Positions 1 to 8,158 of a DNA stretch of 64,000 nucleotides are shown one piece after another. Positions within the stretch are counted from its first letter, which is position 1; each line of letters starts with the position of its first letter. The stretch spans positions 62,001 to 126,000 of the forward strand of contig JACKJE010000007.1 of assembly GCA_020638135.1 (NCBI GenBank), given 5' to 3'. This stretch comes from Methylobacteriaceae bacterium (GTDB lineage Bacteria; Pseudomonadota; Alphaproteobacteria; Rhizobiales; Beijerinckiaceae). The position numbers and the translations under genes were made by a program. The notes beneath the pieces were generated by a model. The model saw nothing but the letters and a program-made list of their open reading frames with translations, was not told the origin of the DNA and searched no databases.

Positions 1-293
1 TTGCTGGCGATGGAAAGCGTGTTGGCGATCAACAGGCCGATGTAGCGCGCGCGCAGCGCGAGCCGCGCCGAAGCCGGCGAGAGGTCAGCGACGAGCGCGC
101 TTCGCATGTGTGGCGCAGCCATGAGAAAATCGAGCGCTTCCTTGTGTTCGGCCGCCGTCATGTCGAAGACGTCTGTTGCGCCATCGCCGATTTCCTCGCG
201 GATCAGGGCGCCGAGCGGTTCCTCAAAGTAGGGAAGTAGTTCGTCTGCAAGGACGCGCGCGTGCCGCGCCCTGTCATTCAGAATGTCCGTCAT
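1..293 (-). CDS. Hypothetical protein, N-terminal part, cut by window edge
   Basis: An open frame starts with ATG at 293 and runs off the left end of the window, giving about 97 residues (MTDILNDRARHARVLADELL...). The visible part is mostly helical in character, with many Ala, Leu and charged residues, no membrane segment and no motif I recognise. It lies 57 bp downstream of the 423-residue gene on the same strand and may share its transcript. Function unknown. Confidence 0.55.
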   Translation of the reverse strand, partial: MTDILNDRARHARVLADELLPYFEEPLGALIREEIGDGATDVFDMTAAEHKEALDFLMAAPHMRSALVADLSPASARLALRARYIGLLIANTLSIAS

Positions 294-350
294 TTGCGGT
301 CCTTTTTGGTTGTGGCAAGCGGCAGTTAGGGTCGCCGTTTCGTGGAGCGA

Positions 351-1622
351 TCAGGTGCGCTTGTTTGGCAGGTGGCGTGGCATCGAGCCGACAATAACTT
401 CGGCGCGCTGGGGATCCCAGGCGTAGTACACACGCAACCCCGTCGTGGCGTTACGGCCGCGACCCCACTTGATGTGGCGGTCGAGGGTCACACGTTTGCC
501 GTTGTGGGAAACGGAATAGTCGGCGGCAAATGCCTTGAGCGTTCCGGGATCGGCAAAGCAGAGGGTGTCAGCAAGGCGATTTGCGGCGAGCTGCTCGTTA
601 TAGGCGGCAAGCGTGATCTCGCCGAGCTTCATCGCGCGATAGGCGCCCAGCGCGGCAAGCGCTGCTTCCAGCTTTTCGGCTGGCCAATTCCGCTCTGCGC
701 GTAGTTCGCGCAGCGCCCTCTGGGTCAAGATGACGCCTTCCGGGGCTGTTGGCGCAATCCATTTCGGGGCGGGGGCGGTCTTTTGCTCCTCGCGCAGCGC
801 CTGATCGCTGGTTGGGTCCGTCGCAGACGAATCCGGGATGAGGATTGCTGACGCCGCATCGTCGGGCGCTGCCTGAGGTTCGGGTATGTGGAGGAAGGCG
901 CGCGCGGCGCGCGCGACATAGTCTCGATCCGACTTGCTCAGTCGTCGGGCGTCGGCCTTGATCGCTTCTTCGCCGACGCCTTCGACGATGAAATCGAACA
1001 TCGCTTGGCCAAAAGGGGTGGCCATGGCGTCTGGATCGGCGAGTGAAATGATGAATTGCGAGAAGTCAGGCGTCCCGAGGAAGCCGCAGGCGCCGTCGAG
1101 CGCGTATCCCATGCGGCGCTTGGAAAAGGGCCGGTAGGTATCGCGCAAGTCCAGGATGGAGTTGCCGATCTTGTCCTGCAGTTTTGGGTCGGCGGCGATC
1201 ATTTCATTGAGGTCGAGAAGGGCGTGAGCTCCGATCGTGACCGCCAATGCGTAGAGGTGGGGAATGTCGTTGGGCGTGAAGTCGACTTCCGGTAGCCATT
1301 CCGGCGTCAGACCGCGCGGCCGCGCCTTTGTGATGTGGTTGCGCAGCCGTCGCATCTGCGTCGGAGACACCCCGGAAATGACGAGCTCTGCGAAATAGAG
1401 CGCTGGAAAGATGATCGAAAGAGAACCGGGTAGCTCCTTCGCATCAGCGAATGGCGACCACGCTGGCGCATCCCGTCTGAGTTCGTTGAGGGCAAGCGCT
1501 CGCGCCATGATCACGGCCGCCGGCGTGTCGCTCGGGAACACGCTCGCGTAATGGCGATCGATTTTCGGCGTCATGGCCTTTTCGATGATGGATTGCGTGG
1601 AGTGGCTCATGATCGTTTGCAT
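351..1622 (-). CDS. Hypothetical protein with RelE-like C-terminal segment
   Basis: A 423-residue soluble protein with no signal peptide. The first 250 residues are helical and I do not recognise them. A proline-rich linker follows (about 250-285). The last 70 residues (DRHIKWGRGR, then GLRVYYAWDP and VGSMPRHLP) resemble the short beta-hairpin domain of RelE/YoeB-like proteins, where a line of the type R-Y-F-W-D followed by VVVG..P.HL is common. That resemblance is from memory of the family, not from a search. ATG at 1622 is followed by a second in-frame ATG four codons on, so the exact start is uncertain. Function unknown. Confidence 0.6.
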   Translation of the reverse strand: MQTIMSHSTQSIIEKAMTPKIDRHYASVFPSDTPAAVIMARALALNELRRDAPAWSPFADAKELPGSLSIIFPALYFAELVISGVSPTQMRRLRNHITKARPRGLTPEWLPEVDFTPNDIPHLYALAVTIGAHALLDLNEMIAADPKLQDKIGNSILDLRDTYRPFSKRRMGYALDGACGFLGTPDFSQFIISLADPDAMATPFGQAMFDFIVEGVGEEAIKADARRLSKSDRDYVARAARAFLHIPEPQAAPDDAASAILIPDSSATDPTSDQALREEQKTAPAPKWIAPTAPEGVILTQRALRELRAERNWPAEKLEAALAALGAYRAMKLGEITLAAYNEQLAANRLADTLCFADPGTLKAFAADYSVSHNGKRVTLDRHIKWGRGRNATTGLRVYYAWDPQRAEVIVGSMPRHLPNKRT

Positions 1623-1709
1623 CGTGACTTTCGGGGCGCCATGGCGGACCTGGCCGGACGGCAGATCTGGGTGGATGGGAAAGCCTGGTGATCGTCGCGG
1701 CGCCGCCGA

Positions 1710-1901
1710 TTAGCGGCGCTGCTCGCAATCCTGGGGCAGCAGGTCGTCGAGTGCGGCGGGCGCGCCGCAGTCGGCCACGCGCGTCGCAGCGCCTGTTGAC
1801 CGCGCATCAGCCAGGAGAGCCGCGCCGGCCGCAATGGTAGCGGCTGGCGCAAGGACAAGCGCCAGGCTGACGCACACGGGAAAGAGACGGCGCAGGAACA
1901 T
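1710..1901 (-). CDS. Small secreted or membrane-anchored protein
   Basis: A 63-residue protein. The N-terminus (MFLRRLFPVCVSLALVLAPA) is a clear signal peptide or anchor: two Arg, then a hydrophobic core, then small residues. The mature part is about 40 residues with two Cys (VADCGAP and PQDCEQRR), as in small entry-exclusion or TrbK-like proteins of conjugative elements, although the match is too short to name. It is divergent from the 55-residue membrane protein at 2052, and the 150 bp between them carry a copy of the GGAATAAT/ATTATTCC motif. Confidence 0.5.
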   Translation of the reverse strand: MFLRRLFPVCVSLALVLAPAATIAAGAALLADARSTGAATRVADCGAPAALDDLLPQDCEQRR

Positions 1902-2024
1902 GGATCGTTCGAGGTCAGTCGGTTGGGCTGTCGAGTGTGCGGGGCCGCAGGCGATTTCACAAGCGGCGCGTCTTGCAATTGCGGAGGCTCGACGGAAGAA
2001 TTGTTCCACGAAGGCGCACAAGAC

Positions 2025-2051
2025 GCGCGTACGGAACAACGGAATAATCAG
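2025..2051. promoter_or_regulatory. Divergent control region with ATTATTCCGTTG motif
   Basis: Two close copies of the site (CGGAACAACGGAATAATC) lie between the divergent genes starting at 1901 and 2052. On the minus strand this reads GATTATTCCGTTGTTCCG, the form seen upstream of the helicase at 5131. I infer a promoter or operator; no -35 box is convincing. Confidence 0.35.
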
Positions 2052-2219
2052 ATGGGCGGAACTGAGCGGACGCGACGGGTCCGAGAGGCGTGCATTCAGC
2101 TCGCCATGGTGGCGATCGCCGGCGCCCTTTTGTTTCAGGGCATCGCCATGTCGCTTCGTCAGATGCCCGGAGCCGGCGATCCGTCGCGTGGGGGACCGGT
2201 CATAGCCGAAGCGCGCTAG
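2052..2219 (+). CDS. Small single-pass membrane protein
   Basis: A 55-residue protein with a basic N-terminus (GGTERTRRVRE) and one membrane helix (CIQLAMVAIAGALLFQGIA), then a short Gly/Pro-rich tail. The frame is open further upstream, but ATG 2052 gives a compact membrane protein directly after the regulatory motif. It overlaps the stop of the minus-strand gene at 2216 by 4 bp. Function unknown; small membrane proteins of this type are common near transfer genes. Confidence 0.4.
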   Translation: MGGTERTRRVREACIQLAMVAIAGALLFQGIAMSLRQMPGAGDPSRGGPVIAEAR

Positions 2220-2470
2220 GCCGGATCGTTCAGTCGGTCGCCGAAGTGCTGGCGAGCGCGCCGTTCGCACTCTTCTTTTGCCGCTTCTTTCGTGTCGGCG
2301 CGACCGCTGGCGGATGGGTACATCTGCCAGAACCATTGCCAGGTGCCGGTCGATGGGCCGTGCGTATTGCGGTAGACGCGCGCGACGATGCGCGTTCCGA
2401 CCACGAGACATCCGTCATCCGGACGCGCTTCCCCAGCAATCACAGTGCGCCGCCATTTCATGGCGGCCAA
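2216..2470 (-). CDS. Hypothetical Trp-rich small protein
   Basis: An 84-residue protein (MAAMKWRRTVIAGEARPDDG). The middle holds GTRIVARVYRN and GTWQWFWQMYP, and the tail is a helix rich in Glu, Ala and Arg. Small proteins of the form G..VARIY....G...W.W, then a helical TKEEA segment, recur on alphaproteobacterial plasmids; no function is known to me. The gene lies 54 bp after the first helicase on the same strand. Confidence 0.55.
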   Translation of the reverse strand: MAAMKWRRTVIAGEARPDDGCLVVGTRIVARVYRNTHGPSTGTWQWFWQMYPSASGRADTKEAAKEECERRARQHFGDRLNDPA

Positions 2471-2524
2471 CCTCGCACGAGGCTGGCGGTTCAGGCGAGC
2501 GTGGCGGGAAACGCCCCGAAAGCG

Positions 2525-5131
2525 CTATCTGGCGCGCTCGGGCGGCCCGTTTGCGACTGCCGCGAGGGTCGCCGCCAGCGTGGCGCGGGCCGCAGCAGAA
2601 GCCTCGTCGTAGAGGGATTGGACCTTGGCGATGTCGAAATCGAGCGTCAGCCCGCTCCGGCGCCGCATGGCGGCCGTGAACAGATCCGGCAGCGAGGCGG
2701 GCGCGCCGGGGTCTTCGCGGTAGGCCTTGGCGAGAAGGAGCACGGCGGCGGCGGCCGGTGTCTTGGCGGTCGCCGCGGGAACGAAAAGCGCGTTTCGAGC
2801 TTCGATGGTCCGGGTTTCGTCCAGGGAGATCTGGATCGTATTTTTGGTCCGACCGCGTTTTTTGAGGATCTCGATTGCGGTCGTAAACGCGGTCCGGCGC
2901 TCGGATTCTGCATAGTCGGTTCGCGACAGGCCGATGTCGGTTTCGCCCGGAATCCGGCCGGAAACGAAGATCGCCGTGGTCGTTGCGCCGTCCGGCAGCG
3001 TCTTGATGACGATGGGCGCGACTGGCCTGAAGATGGCGAGCGTTTCGGCATCGAGGGCGCCGGGCGTCGCGCAGCGCAGTTTTACCGGCCTCAGGACGCG
3101 CCGGACGCTTGCGTAGGCGTAGAGGAAAGCCAGGCGCTGGGCTGAGATCGCCGCCGGCCGGTCGAGCAAAGCAACATCGGGCGGGCTGTCGTATGTGTAC
3201 CGCGAGATGGCGGCGCCAAAGGCCCGCGACAACGCGTTGGCGATCGCGCCGGCATGCTCTGTTGCGCGCTGGTGGTGATGTCCGGAGAGCCATGGCGTGA
3301 ACGAGGCGGGGCAATTCTGGGGGCTCATCGCCGGCGCCCGCGATTGGGGAGCGGGCGCTGTCGCCGCGGCGGCCAGGGTCGGGTGGAGGCTTGCGCCGGA
3401 TGCGCCGTCATCGATCTGCACACGGGCGAAGGCCGGGATCGTGGTCAGTTCCGGCGGCAGGAGACCGCACGCCGCGAGGTCGTAGACCAAAGCCCGGCCA
3501 TCGCTGTGAGCGATGGCGTACACGCCAGGACAGATGGTCGTTAGGTTCGGCTGGCGGCCGCCAGGCGCATGGGCAGGCGCGAAGGGATCGAAGTCGTCGA
3601 GCTGCCGGGAGGCGAAGGCGGCGGCGATTGGTTCTGCGATCGCGCCGAGGCCGGGATCCTTTGCGAACCAGGCTCGGAATTGCTTGGCGATCGCTCTGGG
3701 CAGCCGGCGCATATGGGCTCCGGTCGCCGCGCGGCCCGAGAAAACGGCTTCGACGTCGCTGTAGAGCAGCGGGATTGAGCGCCCGATGTCGACGAGTGTG
3801 TGGAATGTCTTGCCGGTCTCGGCGCAGGCGCGTTCCGACCGGCCGCTGATCTGCTTGGTGGGGGACGGCGACCGGTGCAGAGAGCAGATCAGGGAGAGGT
3901 CCGCGCGTGGAATGTCGACGCCGACGCCGAGCGTCGAGATGTTGACGAGGACGTCCATTTTGCCGGCGCGCGCAAGGTCAAGGACGCGGCGCCGCGCGCT
4001 GCGGCCGGTAAATCGCCCGACGCCATCGGTGTCGTCGAGCAGGCCGTTGCGCCAAAGCTTGGTTTCGTTCCCGGAAATGAAGCCGGTATTGGGCCTTTGG
4101 CCTGCGCGGGCATGGCCCTCGGGGAATGGCGTCTGTGAGATCCGATGGGCAAGGGCTGCCGCGAAACTGATGCTGTCGGCATGCAGCAGCGCAAGGTGAT
4201 GGGTCGGCGAGCGGACCGCCCAGATCGCGGTGATCGCGTCGATGACGTGCTCGGCGACCTCGGGATGTGCGTGCAGGATGTCGGGCCGCAGCAGCCGGGC
4301 GAAGCTTTCGCTCGACGCCGCGTCGACGGAACCCGTCTGGGCGAGCGTCGAATTGAAGATCGACTCGATCAGGGCGAGGTCGGCCTGCGTCAGATGGTCC
4401 TCGAACTCGCCGTAGGCCAGATCGAACTTTGTTCGGACGATGCGGCCGGTGTCGAAAACCTCGTCGTATTCGGCGATGTCGATGAGGTCCGTGTCGAGGC
4501 TGGCGCCGAATGGCGTCAGCGGATCGAACAGATCGGCTCGGAAGGGCGTTGCCGACAGAAGGATACCGATCGCGCCATCCTTTGCGGCGCTGGCGAGGAC
4601 ATCGGACAGCGCCGGCGCGCCGGCGCTTTGCCCTTCGTCGATGAGGATGACGCCGCCGCGTTTTGCGAAGGCGGCAAGGCCCTTCTGGAAGTCCGGATTG
4701 GTCCGCCGGCGCACGAATGAGGCGTTGGTGGCCAGAATGACAGGCGCCCGGAACGTGGCGCGCTGCAGGTCGGCAACCTCCGGAAAAGGCTCATCCTGCG
4801 CCACGAAGATGGAAATCGACTGGCGGGCGATCTCCGGGCTTTCGAGCAATTGCGCGAGGTTCTGGCGGAGGAGGTCGACGGAGGGGTGCAGGACGATGAT
4901 CGGACGGTCGAGCGCCAGGCAGTCCTCGACAGTCGTATGGACGTTGAGGCTTTTGCCGGCGCCCGTTGGCGCCATCACCGCGCCGCTGCGCCGCGCCAAG
5001 ATTGCTTTGGCGATCGAGCGTGCGATCCGGTCCTGGTAGGGCTCGGCGATTTTCGCGCCGATCCGGCGGAGCGGTGAGATGGCGGTCGGCGTGGCGCGCG
5101 CAGGCGCGCTCGCGGCTGTTGCTGCGGTCAT
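2525..5131 (-). CDS. SF2 DEAD/DEAH-type helicase, copy 1
   Basis: An 868-residue superfamily 2 ATP-dependent nucleic-acid helicase or translocase. Motif I is APTGAGKS (54-61), motif II is LIDEGQS with a DEGQ box (165-168) instead of DEAD/DEAH, motif III is SATP (193-196), and motif VI is QISGRSER (427-434) with the arginine finger. Residues after about 480 form a long C-terminal region I do not recognise. I chose ATG 5131 because it lies 35 bp after the ATTATTCCGTC motif; the open frame upstream crosses that motif. The first 90 residues and motif VI region match the helicase at 8159-10966 closely (IAEPYQDRI, ARRSGAV.APTG.GKS, LLRQNL), so the two are paralogs. The nucleic-acid substrate is unknown. 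Confidence 0.85.
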   Translation of the reverse strand: MTAATAASAPARATPTAISPLRRIGAKIAEPYQDRIARSIAKAILARRSGAVMAPTGAGKSLNVHTTVEDCLALDRPIIVLHPSVDLLRQNLAQLLESPEIARQSISIFVAQDEPFPEVADLQRATFRAPVILATNASFVRRRTNPDFQKGLAAFAKRGGVILIDEGQSAGAPALSDVLASAAKDGAIGILLSATPFRADLFDPLTPFGASLDTDLIDIAEYDEVFDTGRIVRTKFDLAYGEFEDHLTQADLALIESIFNSTLAQTGSVDAASSESFARLLRPDILHAHPEVAEHVIDAITAIWAVRSPTHHLALLHADSISFAAALAHRISQTPFPEGHARAGQRPNTGFISGNETKLWRNGLLDDTDGVGRFTGRSARRRVLDLARAGKMDVLVNISTLGVGVDIPRADLSLICSLHRSPSPTKQISGRSERACAETGKTFHTLVDIGRSIPLLYSDVEAVFSGRAATGAHMRRLPRAIAKQFRAWFAKDPGLGAIAEPIAAAFASRQLDDFDPFAPAHAPGGRQPNLTTICPGVYAIAHSDGRALVYDLAACGLLPPELTTIPAFARVQIDDGASGASLHPTLAAAATAPAPQSRAPAMSPQNCPASFTPWLSGHHHQRATEHAGAIANALSRAFGAAISRYTYDSPPDVALLDRPAAISAQRLAFLYAYASVRRVLRPVKLRCATPGALDAETLAIFRPVAPIVIKTLPDGATTTAIFVSGRIPGETDIGLSRTDYAESERRTAFTTAIEILKKRGRTKNTIQISLDETRTIEARNALFVPAATAKTPAAAAVLLLAKAYREDPGAPASLPDLFTAAMRRRSGLTLDFDIAKVQSLYDEASAAARATLAATLAAVANGPPERAR

Positions 5132-5165
5132 GTCGGTTCTCGGGCGCGCGGCGTTCCGGCGCTTG

Positions 5166-5198
5166 TGACGGAATAATCGGGTTCTGGAGCTACACTTG
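5166..5198 (-). promoter_or_regulatory. Promoter candidate for helicase 1
   Basis: On the minus strand TTCAAG is followed 17 bases later by ATTATT within GATTATTCCGTCAC. The -10 box is AT-rich and overlaps the recurring motif ATTATTCCGTC. It lies between the 81-residue gene (ending 5218) and the helicase start at 5131. Confidence 0.4.
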
Positions 5199-5217
5199 AA
5201 GGAGATGCAAGCCGATT

Positions 5218-5463
5218 TCAGCGCGAAATGGAAGGTCTCTTGCGGAGGGCGTCCCAGCTGCGATCGGGCGCGAGAGCGGCTTCGTCGACAACGATGCGGC
5301 ACTGAACGACTCGGGCGCCCCTCTGTTTCATCGTATTCCAGGCGTCGGAGCCGTGACGTTTTTCGGCGGCTTCGTCGCAGGCGCTCATGGTGTCGGCGAC
5401 AGAATAAGCCAGAAGGTGGCCCTCATCGCTGATGACGGCGGCGGCGACGCGTTCGATCGGCAT
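5218..5463 (-). CDS. Hypothetical protein
   Basis: An 81-residue protein (MPIERVAAAVISDEGHLLAY) with no membrane segment. The N-terminal half looks like a small beta-rich domain and the C-terminal half is basic. ATG 5463 lies about 20 bp after the GACGGAATAAC motif. It ends 87 bp before the helicase, and the promoter motif between them suggests separate transcription. Function unknown. Confidence 0.5.
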   Translation of the reverse strand: MPIERVAAAVISDEGHLLAYSVADTMSACDEAAEKRHGSDAWNTMKQRGARVVQCRIVVDEAALAPDRSWDALRKRPSISR

Positions 5464-5473
5464 GGCTTATTCC

Positions 5474-6082
5474 TCAAGCTCTGACGGAATAACCGGCGAA
5501 GGACGACGGTTTTCCGTCGCAGCATTCGTGCTGGTCTTCGTCGATCACGAAGTGGCGGCTGCGGTTGTCGTATTCGGCGCTCGGCACGAGGAAGCGCTTT
5601 TCGCGGCCGGTGGGATTCCCGCCGAGGGTCGCGACGACCTCGATGAAGCCCGGGCGCTGTTTGCTGTAGATGGCCGAACGGACAATGAAACGGTCCGCGT
5701 TTCGTTTGAGAAAGAGGGCGTCCTCGCGAACGTGAGAGGCGCCTGGCGGCACGGGCTTTCCCGTCGCCGCTTCATATTGACCGGGCATGTAGGACATCAG
5801 CGATGCATGGGCTCGCTCGACCTGCGGCTGTGGGAAGAGGTCCGGAAAGGTGACCGCGACGATGCCCCAGGCGACGTCTTCTTCATACCAGCCTTCGGCT
5901 GTACGCCAGGCCTCGTGCACCTGCGCGTTGTGGGCGGCGTCGAGATGGATTCCGCCATGCGACGAGGTCGAGTAAGACACGACACCGGCGGCGATCTGGT
6001 CCGCGCTCTGTGAAGGCCCCCATGGCGTTTCGGTCGGCCGGTGGCGGGCCGGGCGCAAGGACGGGATGAGGCCGAAGGTCAT
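5474..6082 (-). CDS. DUF7007-type protein
   Basis: A 202-residue soluble protein. The segment TPWGPSQSADQIAAGVVSYS, then TSSHGGIHLD, AWRTAEGWYEEDVAWGIVAV and FPDLF, matches what I recall of the DUF7007 family on alphaproteobacterial plasmids. A conserved SHGG...HLD and a WYEED segment are typical. Biochemical function unknown. ATG 6082 is the first in-frame start after the motif at 6151. It is followed 11 bp later by the 81-residue gene. Confidence 0.7.
   Translation of the reverse strand: MTFGLIPSLRPARHRPTETPWGPSQSADQIAAGVVSYSTSSHGGIHLDAAHNAQVHEAWRTAEGWYEEDVAWGIVAVTFPDLFPQPQVERAHASLMSYMPGQYEAATGKPVPPGASHVREDALFLKRNADRFIVRSAIYSKQRPGFIEVVATLGGNPTGREKRFLVPSAEYDNRSRHFVIDEDQHECCDGKPSSFAGYSVRA
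5482..5519 (-). promoter_or_regulatory. GACGG/CCGTC inverted repeat with ATTCCGTC motif
   Basis: CGACGG-TTTT-CCGTCG (5504-5519) is a perfect 6-bp inverted repeat with a 4-base centre. It is followed on the minus strand by GGTTATTCCGTCAG (5482-5493), 20 bp before the ATG at 5463. It overlaps the last codons of the DUF7007 gene. Probably an operator and promoter for the 81-residue gene. Confidence 0.4.
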
Positions 6083-6150
6083 GCGGAAACTCCTGAAGGC
6101 ATGGATGAGCGGCGCGGCGCGCGGGAAGTCGAGCGCGCGCCGCGATATTG

Positions 6151-6171
6151 TTTGTCGGAGGAATAGTGAGC
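6151..6171 (-). promoter_or_regulatory. CTATTCCTCCGAC motif upstream of DUF7007 gene
   Basis: On the minus strand CACTATTCCTCCGACAAACA precedes a GC-rich hairpin (stem 6115-6123 with 6134-6142, loop 10) and then the ATG at 6082. It is a variant of the ATTATTCCGTC motif found before other operons here. The hairpin may serve the leader or end transcription from the phosphatase operon. Confidence 0.3.
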
Positions 6172-6183
6172 CGCGAGTGCAGA

Positions 6184-6981
6184 TCAGGCGCGATAGACGA
6201 GCGCCTGATCGCCGATGAATCGCGCGAAGCCGATCTGGCCCGTCTTGAACGAGCCAAAGTCGAGATTGAGCCTGAAGCGTCTCACTTGGGTCTCGAGGTC
6301 GAAGGGCTCGTGGCCGGGCGTCGTATGGCCATGCACAACGAAGGACCCCTCGAAGCCATCCTCATGCGCTGCGTTGAGGAACGGTTCGCGGATCCAGCAC
6401 CAGTGGGCACCATCCTCGGGGATTTCGTGCCATGGCTTTTTGAGAAAGCTTGCGATTGGCTGGTGCGGCGCGACGCCTGCATGCACGAAGAGCAGGTCGC
6501 CGGAACGGTAATGGCTCTTGAGCGCGCGCAGGTAGGCGATGCGCGCCGGTCCTAGCGCTGAAATGAGGCTTTCGATGTCGCCAAAGTTTATATCGAGCTG
6601 GTCGAGGACCTTGGATCCGCCATTGCGGGCCCATAGGAAGTGGGCAGTGAACTGCTCATTGGGGTCGCATGGTCCGTCCTGCGGTAGGCCGAACCCGCGA
6701 CGGAGCATCTGTTCGTGGTTTCCCATGAGGGAGACGAGTTCATCGGCTTCAGCGCGTCCGGCGGCATTCTGCCAGAGATCCAGCGTCTTTAGGCTGTTGG
6801 GTCCGCGGTCGATCGCGTCACCGAGGGTTACGAGGACGCGACGTGCAGCAGCGCGCGGCGTGGCGGCAATGGCGTCGATTACGGCGCAGGCCTCCGCGTA
6901 GCAGCCATGGGCGTCTCCGATGGCCCAGACCTCGACGTCGTCGGCAACGGAGCGCGGAAGTGTGAATGCAGTGCGGATCAC
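6184..6981 (-). CDS. PPP-type serine/threonine phosphatase or diadenosine tetraphosphatase-like protein
   Basis: A 265-residue metallophosphoesterase of the calcineurin/PPP fold. Metal-binding motifs are all present: GDAHGCY (22-28), GDAIDRG (54-60), GNHE (87-90), a later VHAG and VHGH. The family removes phosphate from proteins or cleaves dinucleoside polyphosphates; the substrate here is unknown. I chose GTG 6981 because it overlaps the TGA of the upstream gene as GTGA, a usual coupled start. It is the last gene of a four-gene operon with an ADP-ribosyltransferase-like protein, so it might reverse or follow that enzyme's modification; this is inference. Confidence 0.75.
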   Translation of the reverse strand: MIRTAFTLPRSVADDVEVWAIGDAHGCYAEACAVIDAIAATPRAAARRVLVTLGDAIDRGPNSLKTLDLWQNAAGRAEADELVSLMGNHEQMLRRGFGLPQDGPCDPNEQFTAHFLWARNGGSKVLDQLDINFGDIESLISALGPARIAYLRALKSHYRSGDLLFVHAGVAPHQPIASFLKKPWHEIPEDGAHWCWIREPFLNAAHEDGFEGSFVVHGHTTPGHEPFDLETQVRRFRLNLDFGSFKTGQIGFARFIGDQALVYRA

Positions 6982-7502
6982 CTTGCGAGGTCCTTTTCCA
7001 GGATGGTTGTGGCGAATGAGTAGATCGAACGGATGCGTTCCGGCGAAAACACGACGTACTGAGTGTCGATGACGCCATCGTCGACATCGATGGCGATGAC
7101 CCCGTCGCGGCCATTTTTCTTGGCCCTTTCGATCAGAAGAGGGATCCAGTCGAAAGCGGGTTGCTCCTCGACATCCTCGATCAGGGGATTGTTCATCCGC
7201 AAGAAGCAGGGCATGACGCAGGCGTTCGGCGCCGGTGTTTTTCCGTCGGGGCTCGACCAGAGCGAGGTCGCGTAGGCCGATGCGCTTTTTGTCGATGTCG
7301 TGAAATAGAAGGCTGGCCCCAACTCCCAGTCGAGATGCCGCGTGCCGACCTTGGCCGGATCGAAGGCATCGAAGGAGGATGTCGTGCCGTGATAGAGCAC
7401 CCGCGGCCGGCCGGCGGAGTCGACGGCCTTGCTCCCGGCGAACCATGAAGCGAATTCCGCTGATGTCTCGAGCCGGGGATCTGGGCGGGCTGTTGAGCGC
7501 AT
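6978..7502 (-). CDS. ADP-ribosyltransferase-like protein (ART-PolyVal type)
   Basis: A 174-residue protein. An N-terminal F.SWFAGSK motif is followed by VLYHGTTSSF (36-45), then GPAFYFTTS with AYA (62-78), and a C-terminal VIDTQYVVFSPERIRSI. This is the layout of the small ART domain found in phage polyvalent proteins, with an H-Y-E-type active site: His in YHGT, Tyr in YFT and Glu near the end. Such domains transfer ADP-ribose from NAD to a target; here the target is unknown. Its start overlaps the stop of the 71-residue gene as TGATG, and its stop overlaps the phosphatase start. It could be a toxin or a host-take-over enzyme. Confidence 0.7.
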   Translation of the reverse strand: MRSTARPDPRLETSAEFASWFAGSKAVDSAGRPRVLYHGTTSSFDAFDPAKVGTRHLDWELGPAFYFTTSTKSASAYATSLWSSPDGKTPAPNACVMPCFLRMNNPLIEDVEEQPAFDWIPLLIERAKKNGRDGVIAIDVDDGVIDTQYVVFSPERIRSIYSFATTILEKDLAR

Positions 7503-7717
7503 CAGATTCTGCTCCGCGAAGCCCATTCGGCTTCGAGGTTGTCCTGGTCGTGTCTGGGCAACGCGCGCACTTGATCGATGGTGAGACCGCGCGCGGCAAG
7601 CCATTCGTCGCGGTCAGCCACCAGACTGGAGACGATTTCGGTCAAATCGGCGGCTGCGGCGACATAGCTCTCGACCCGTCTGCGCGGCCATTCGCGGGAA
7701 AGGGCGAAGTTGTCCAT
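7502..7717 (-). CDS. Small hypothetical protein of the ART operon
   Basis: A 71-residue helical, charged protein (MDNFALSREWPRRRVESYVA). It overlaps both neighbours by TGATG junctions, so it is translated together with the ART-like protein. Position and size would fit a partner or immunity protein, but no sequence motif supports this. Confidence 0.5.
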   Translation of the reverse strand: MDNFALSREWPRRRVESYVAAAADLTEIVSSLVADRDEWLAARGLTIDQVRALPRHDQDNLEAEWASRSRI

Positions 7718-8058
7718 CAGTGGCAGGACGCGCCGAAGCCGAGGCGTTCCAGGTGCGCCTTGATAGCGCTATAGGCGGGCGTGTTGAGACAGCAGTCAAT
7801 TTTGGCGGTGTATGTCGGGCTGGAGTGCCATTCCAACGTCTGTTTGACGTAGGCCGCATACTCGGTGTCGTCGGCGCAGGTGACGAGCGTCACGTCGCCT
7901 TCGCAATAGGACAGCCATTGACGCTTTTCGGGATTGGTCCACTGGCCGAAATAGCTTGCGTCGCTTCGCGTATCGACCTGTGCCCAGCCGGTCGCGGAAT
8001 TGTACTTCGCGTCGAAGTCGTAACGGCTGGACGGAGCGAAGGAGTGGTCTTTCTGCAT
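7717..8058 (-). CDS. Hypothetical protein, first gene of the ART operon
   Basis: A 113-residue soluble protein (MQKDHSFAPSSRYDFDAKYN). It contains GWAQVDTRSDASYFGQW and a C-terminal part with several Cys (CEG, TCADD, KIDCCLN, GASCH). I do not recognise the family. The frame is open upstream, but ATG 8058 is the natural start for an operon leader; its stop overlaps the next ATG as TGATG. A GC-rich hairpin (8094-8119) lies just upstream. Confidence 0.5.
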   Translation of the reverse strand: MQKDHSFAPSSRYDFDAKYNSATGWAQVDTRSDASYFGQWTNPEKRQWLSYCEGDVTLVTCADDTEYAAYVKQTLEWHSSPTYTAKIDCCLNTPAYSAIKAHLERLGFGASCH

Positions 8059-8093
8059 GAGGCCTCTCTGGCGATAGGCGCAGTTGCGCGATA

Positions 8094-8119
8094 CGACGCG
8101 CGCTGGATGGCGCGCGTCG
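8094..8119 (-). terminator. Hairpin between helicase 2 and the ART operon
   Basis: CGACGCGCGC-TGGATG-GCGCGCGTCG is a perfect 10-bp stem with a 6-base loop, 40 bp after the stop of helicase 2. There is no T-run on the minus strand, so it is either a weak terminator or an mRNA-stabilising hairpin. Confidence 0.35.
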
Positions 8120-8158
8120 ATTTTCGGGGGTGATAGAAAACGGGTTGCGGGGGGAAGG

